Shown one piece after another: positions 5,757-5,893 of a stretch of 5,893 bases of DNA. The position numbers and the translations under genes are program-made. Under the pieces are notes generated by a model. The model saw nothing but the letters and a program-made list of their open reading frames with translations. It searched no databases and was not told where the DNA came from. Source of the DNA: Polyangia bacterium (GTDB taxonomy: Bacteria; Myxococcota_A; Polyangia; Polyangiales; Polyangiaceae); contig JAUILJ010000551.1 of assembly GCA_030433055.1 (NCBI GenBank), positions 1 to 5,893 of the forward strand, written 5' to 3'. Each line of letters begins with the position of its first letter. Positions within the stretch are counted from its first letter, which is position 1.

Positions 5757-5893
5757 ATGAACACATTGAAACTTGGTCTGATTGCTTCCGTTTCCGCGCT
5801 CTGCTTGGCTTCTCTCTCCACTGGCTGCGCGTCCCATCCGCCGAGTGACGCGCAGGCCCCAACGCCGGATACGTCAGGCCCCACCTGTAGCCT
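5757..5893 (+). CDS. Second lipoprotein, N-terminal part only
   Basis: The reading frame runs from the ATG at 5757 off the window end (45 codons plus 2 bases). It begins MNTLKLGLIASVSALCLASL, a typical signal peptide with positive residue, hydrophobic core and lipobox LSTGC (Cys24 predicted to be lipidated). It continues into a Pro/Ser/Thr/Asp-rich linker and a further Cys at 44 (GPTCSL). The layout of signal peptide, short Pro-rich linker, then Cys resembles the preceding lipoprotein, so the two may be paralogues or act together; too little is visible to say. There is no clear ribosome binding site (GGCTCCCATG). The 63-nt gap from the upstream gene shows no terminator, so they may be co-transcribed. 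Confidence 0.75.
   Translation, partial: MNTLKLGLIASVSALCLASLSTGCASHPPSDAQAPTPDTSGPTCS

Overview
The window carries the 5' part of a complete-looking ISC iron-sulfur cluster assembly operon on the minus strand, and on the plus strand a divergent pair of small secreted lipoprotein genes. The DNA is GC-rich, and codon third positions look GC-rich too. The HscB/HscA chaperone pair next to iscSUA, the MerR-type regulator and the Pro-rich, Cys-rich lipoproteins fit a high-GC proteobacterium-like genome. A myxobacterium (Myxococcota) is my best guess, but no marker in the window proves the lineage.

Minus strand, in order of transcription: a MerR-family regulator with a C-terminal four-cysteine motif (4777-4196), iscS cysteine desulfurase (4176-2953), iscU scaffold (2921-2520), iscA A-type carrier (2517-2113), hscB J-protein co-chaperone (2042-1485) and hscA Hsp70 chaperone (1485 to beyond base 1, first 495 codons). 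Gaps are 19, 31, 2 and 70 nt, and hscB/hscA overlap by one base (TAATG), so co-transcription is very likely. IscS supplies sulfane sulfur to IscU, which builds the [2Fe-2S] cluster. HscB delivers loaded IscU to HscA, which recognises the LPPVK motif of IscU (present here) and drives cluster release. IscA probably carries iron or clusters to targets.

The regulator is the notable part. The slot in front of iscS, held in enterobacteria by the Rrf2-type Fe-S sensor IscR, holds a MerR-type protein whose Cys motif (C-x3-C-x8-C-x2-C) could bind a cluster or metal. A good sigma70-like promoter (TTGACA, 17 nt, TACAAC) lies upstream, with a 7+7 bp inverted repeat just after the predicted start site and a tandem 16-bp repeat in the leader. 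A strong hairpin in the 70-nt iscA-hscB gap holds the only Shine-Dalgarno-like sequences for hscB.

Plus strand: after a shared intergenic region of about 350 nt (4778-5126), rich in short palindromes and hairpins, come a complete 188-aa lipoprotein gene (5127-5693) and, 63 nt later, the 5' end of a second lipoprotein gene (5757 to the window end). Neither could be assigned a function. No RNA gene, insertion sequence or CRISPR array was seen.
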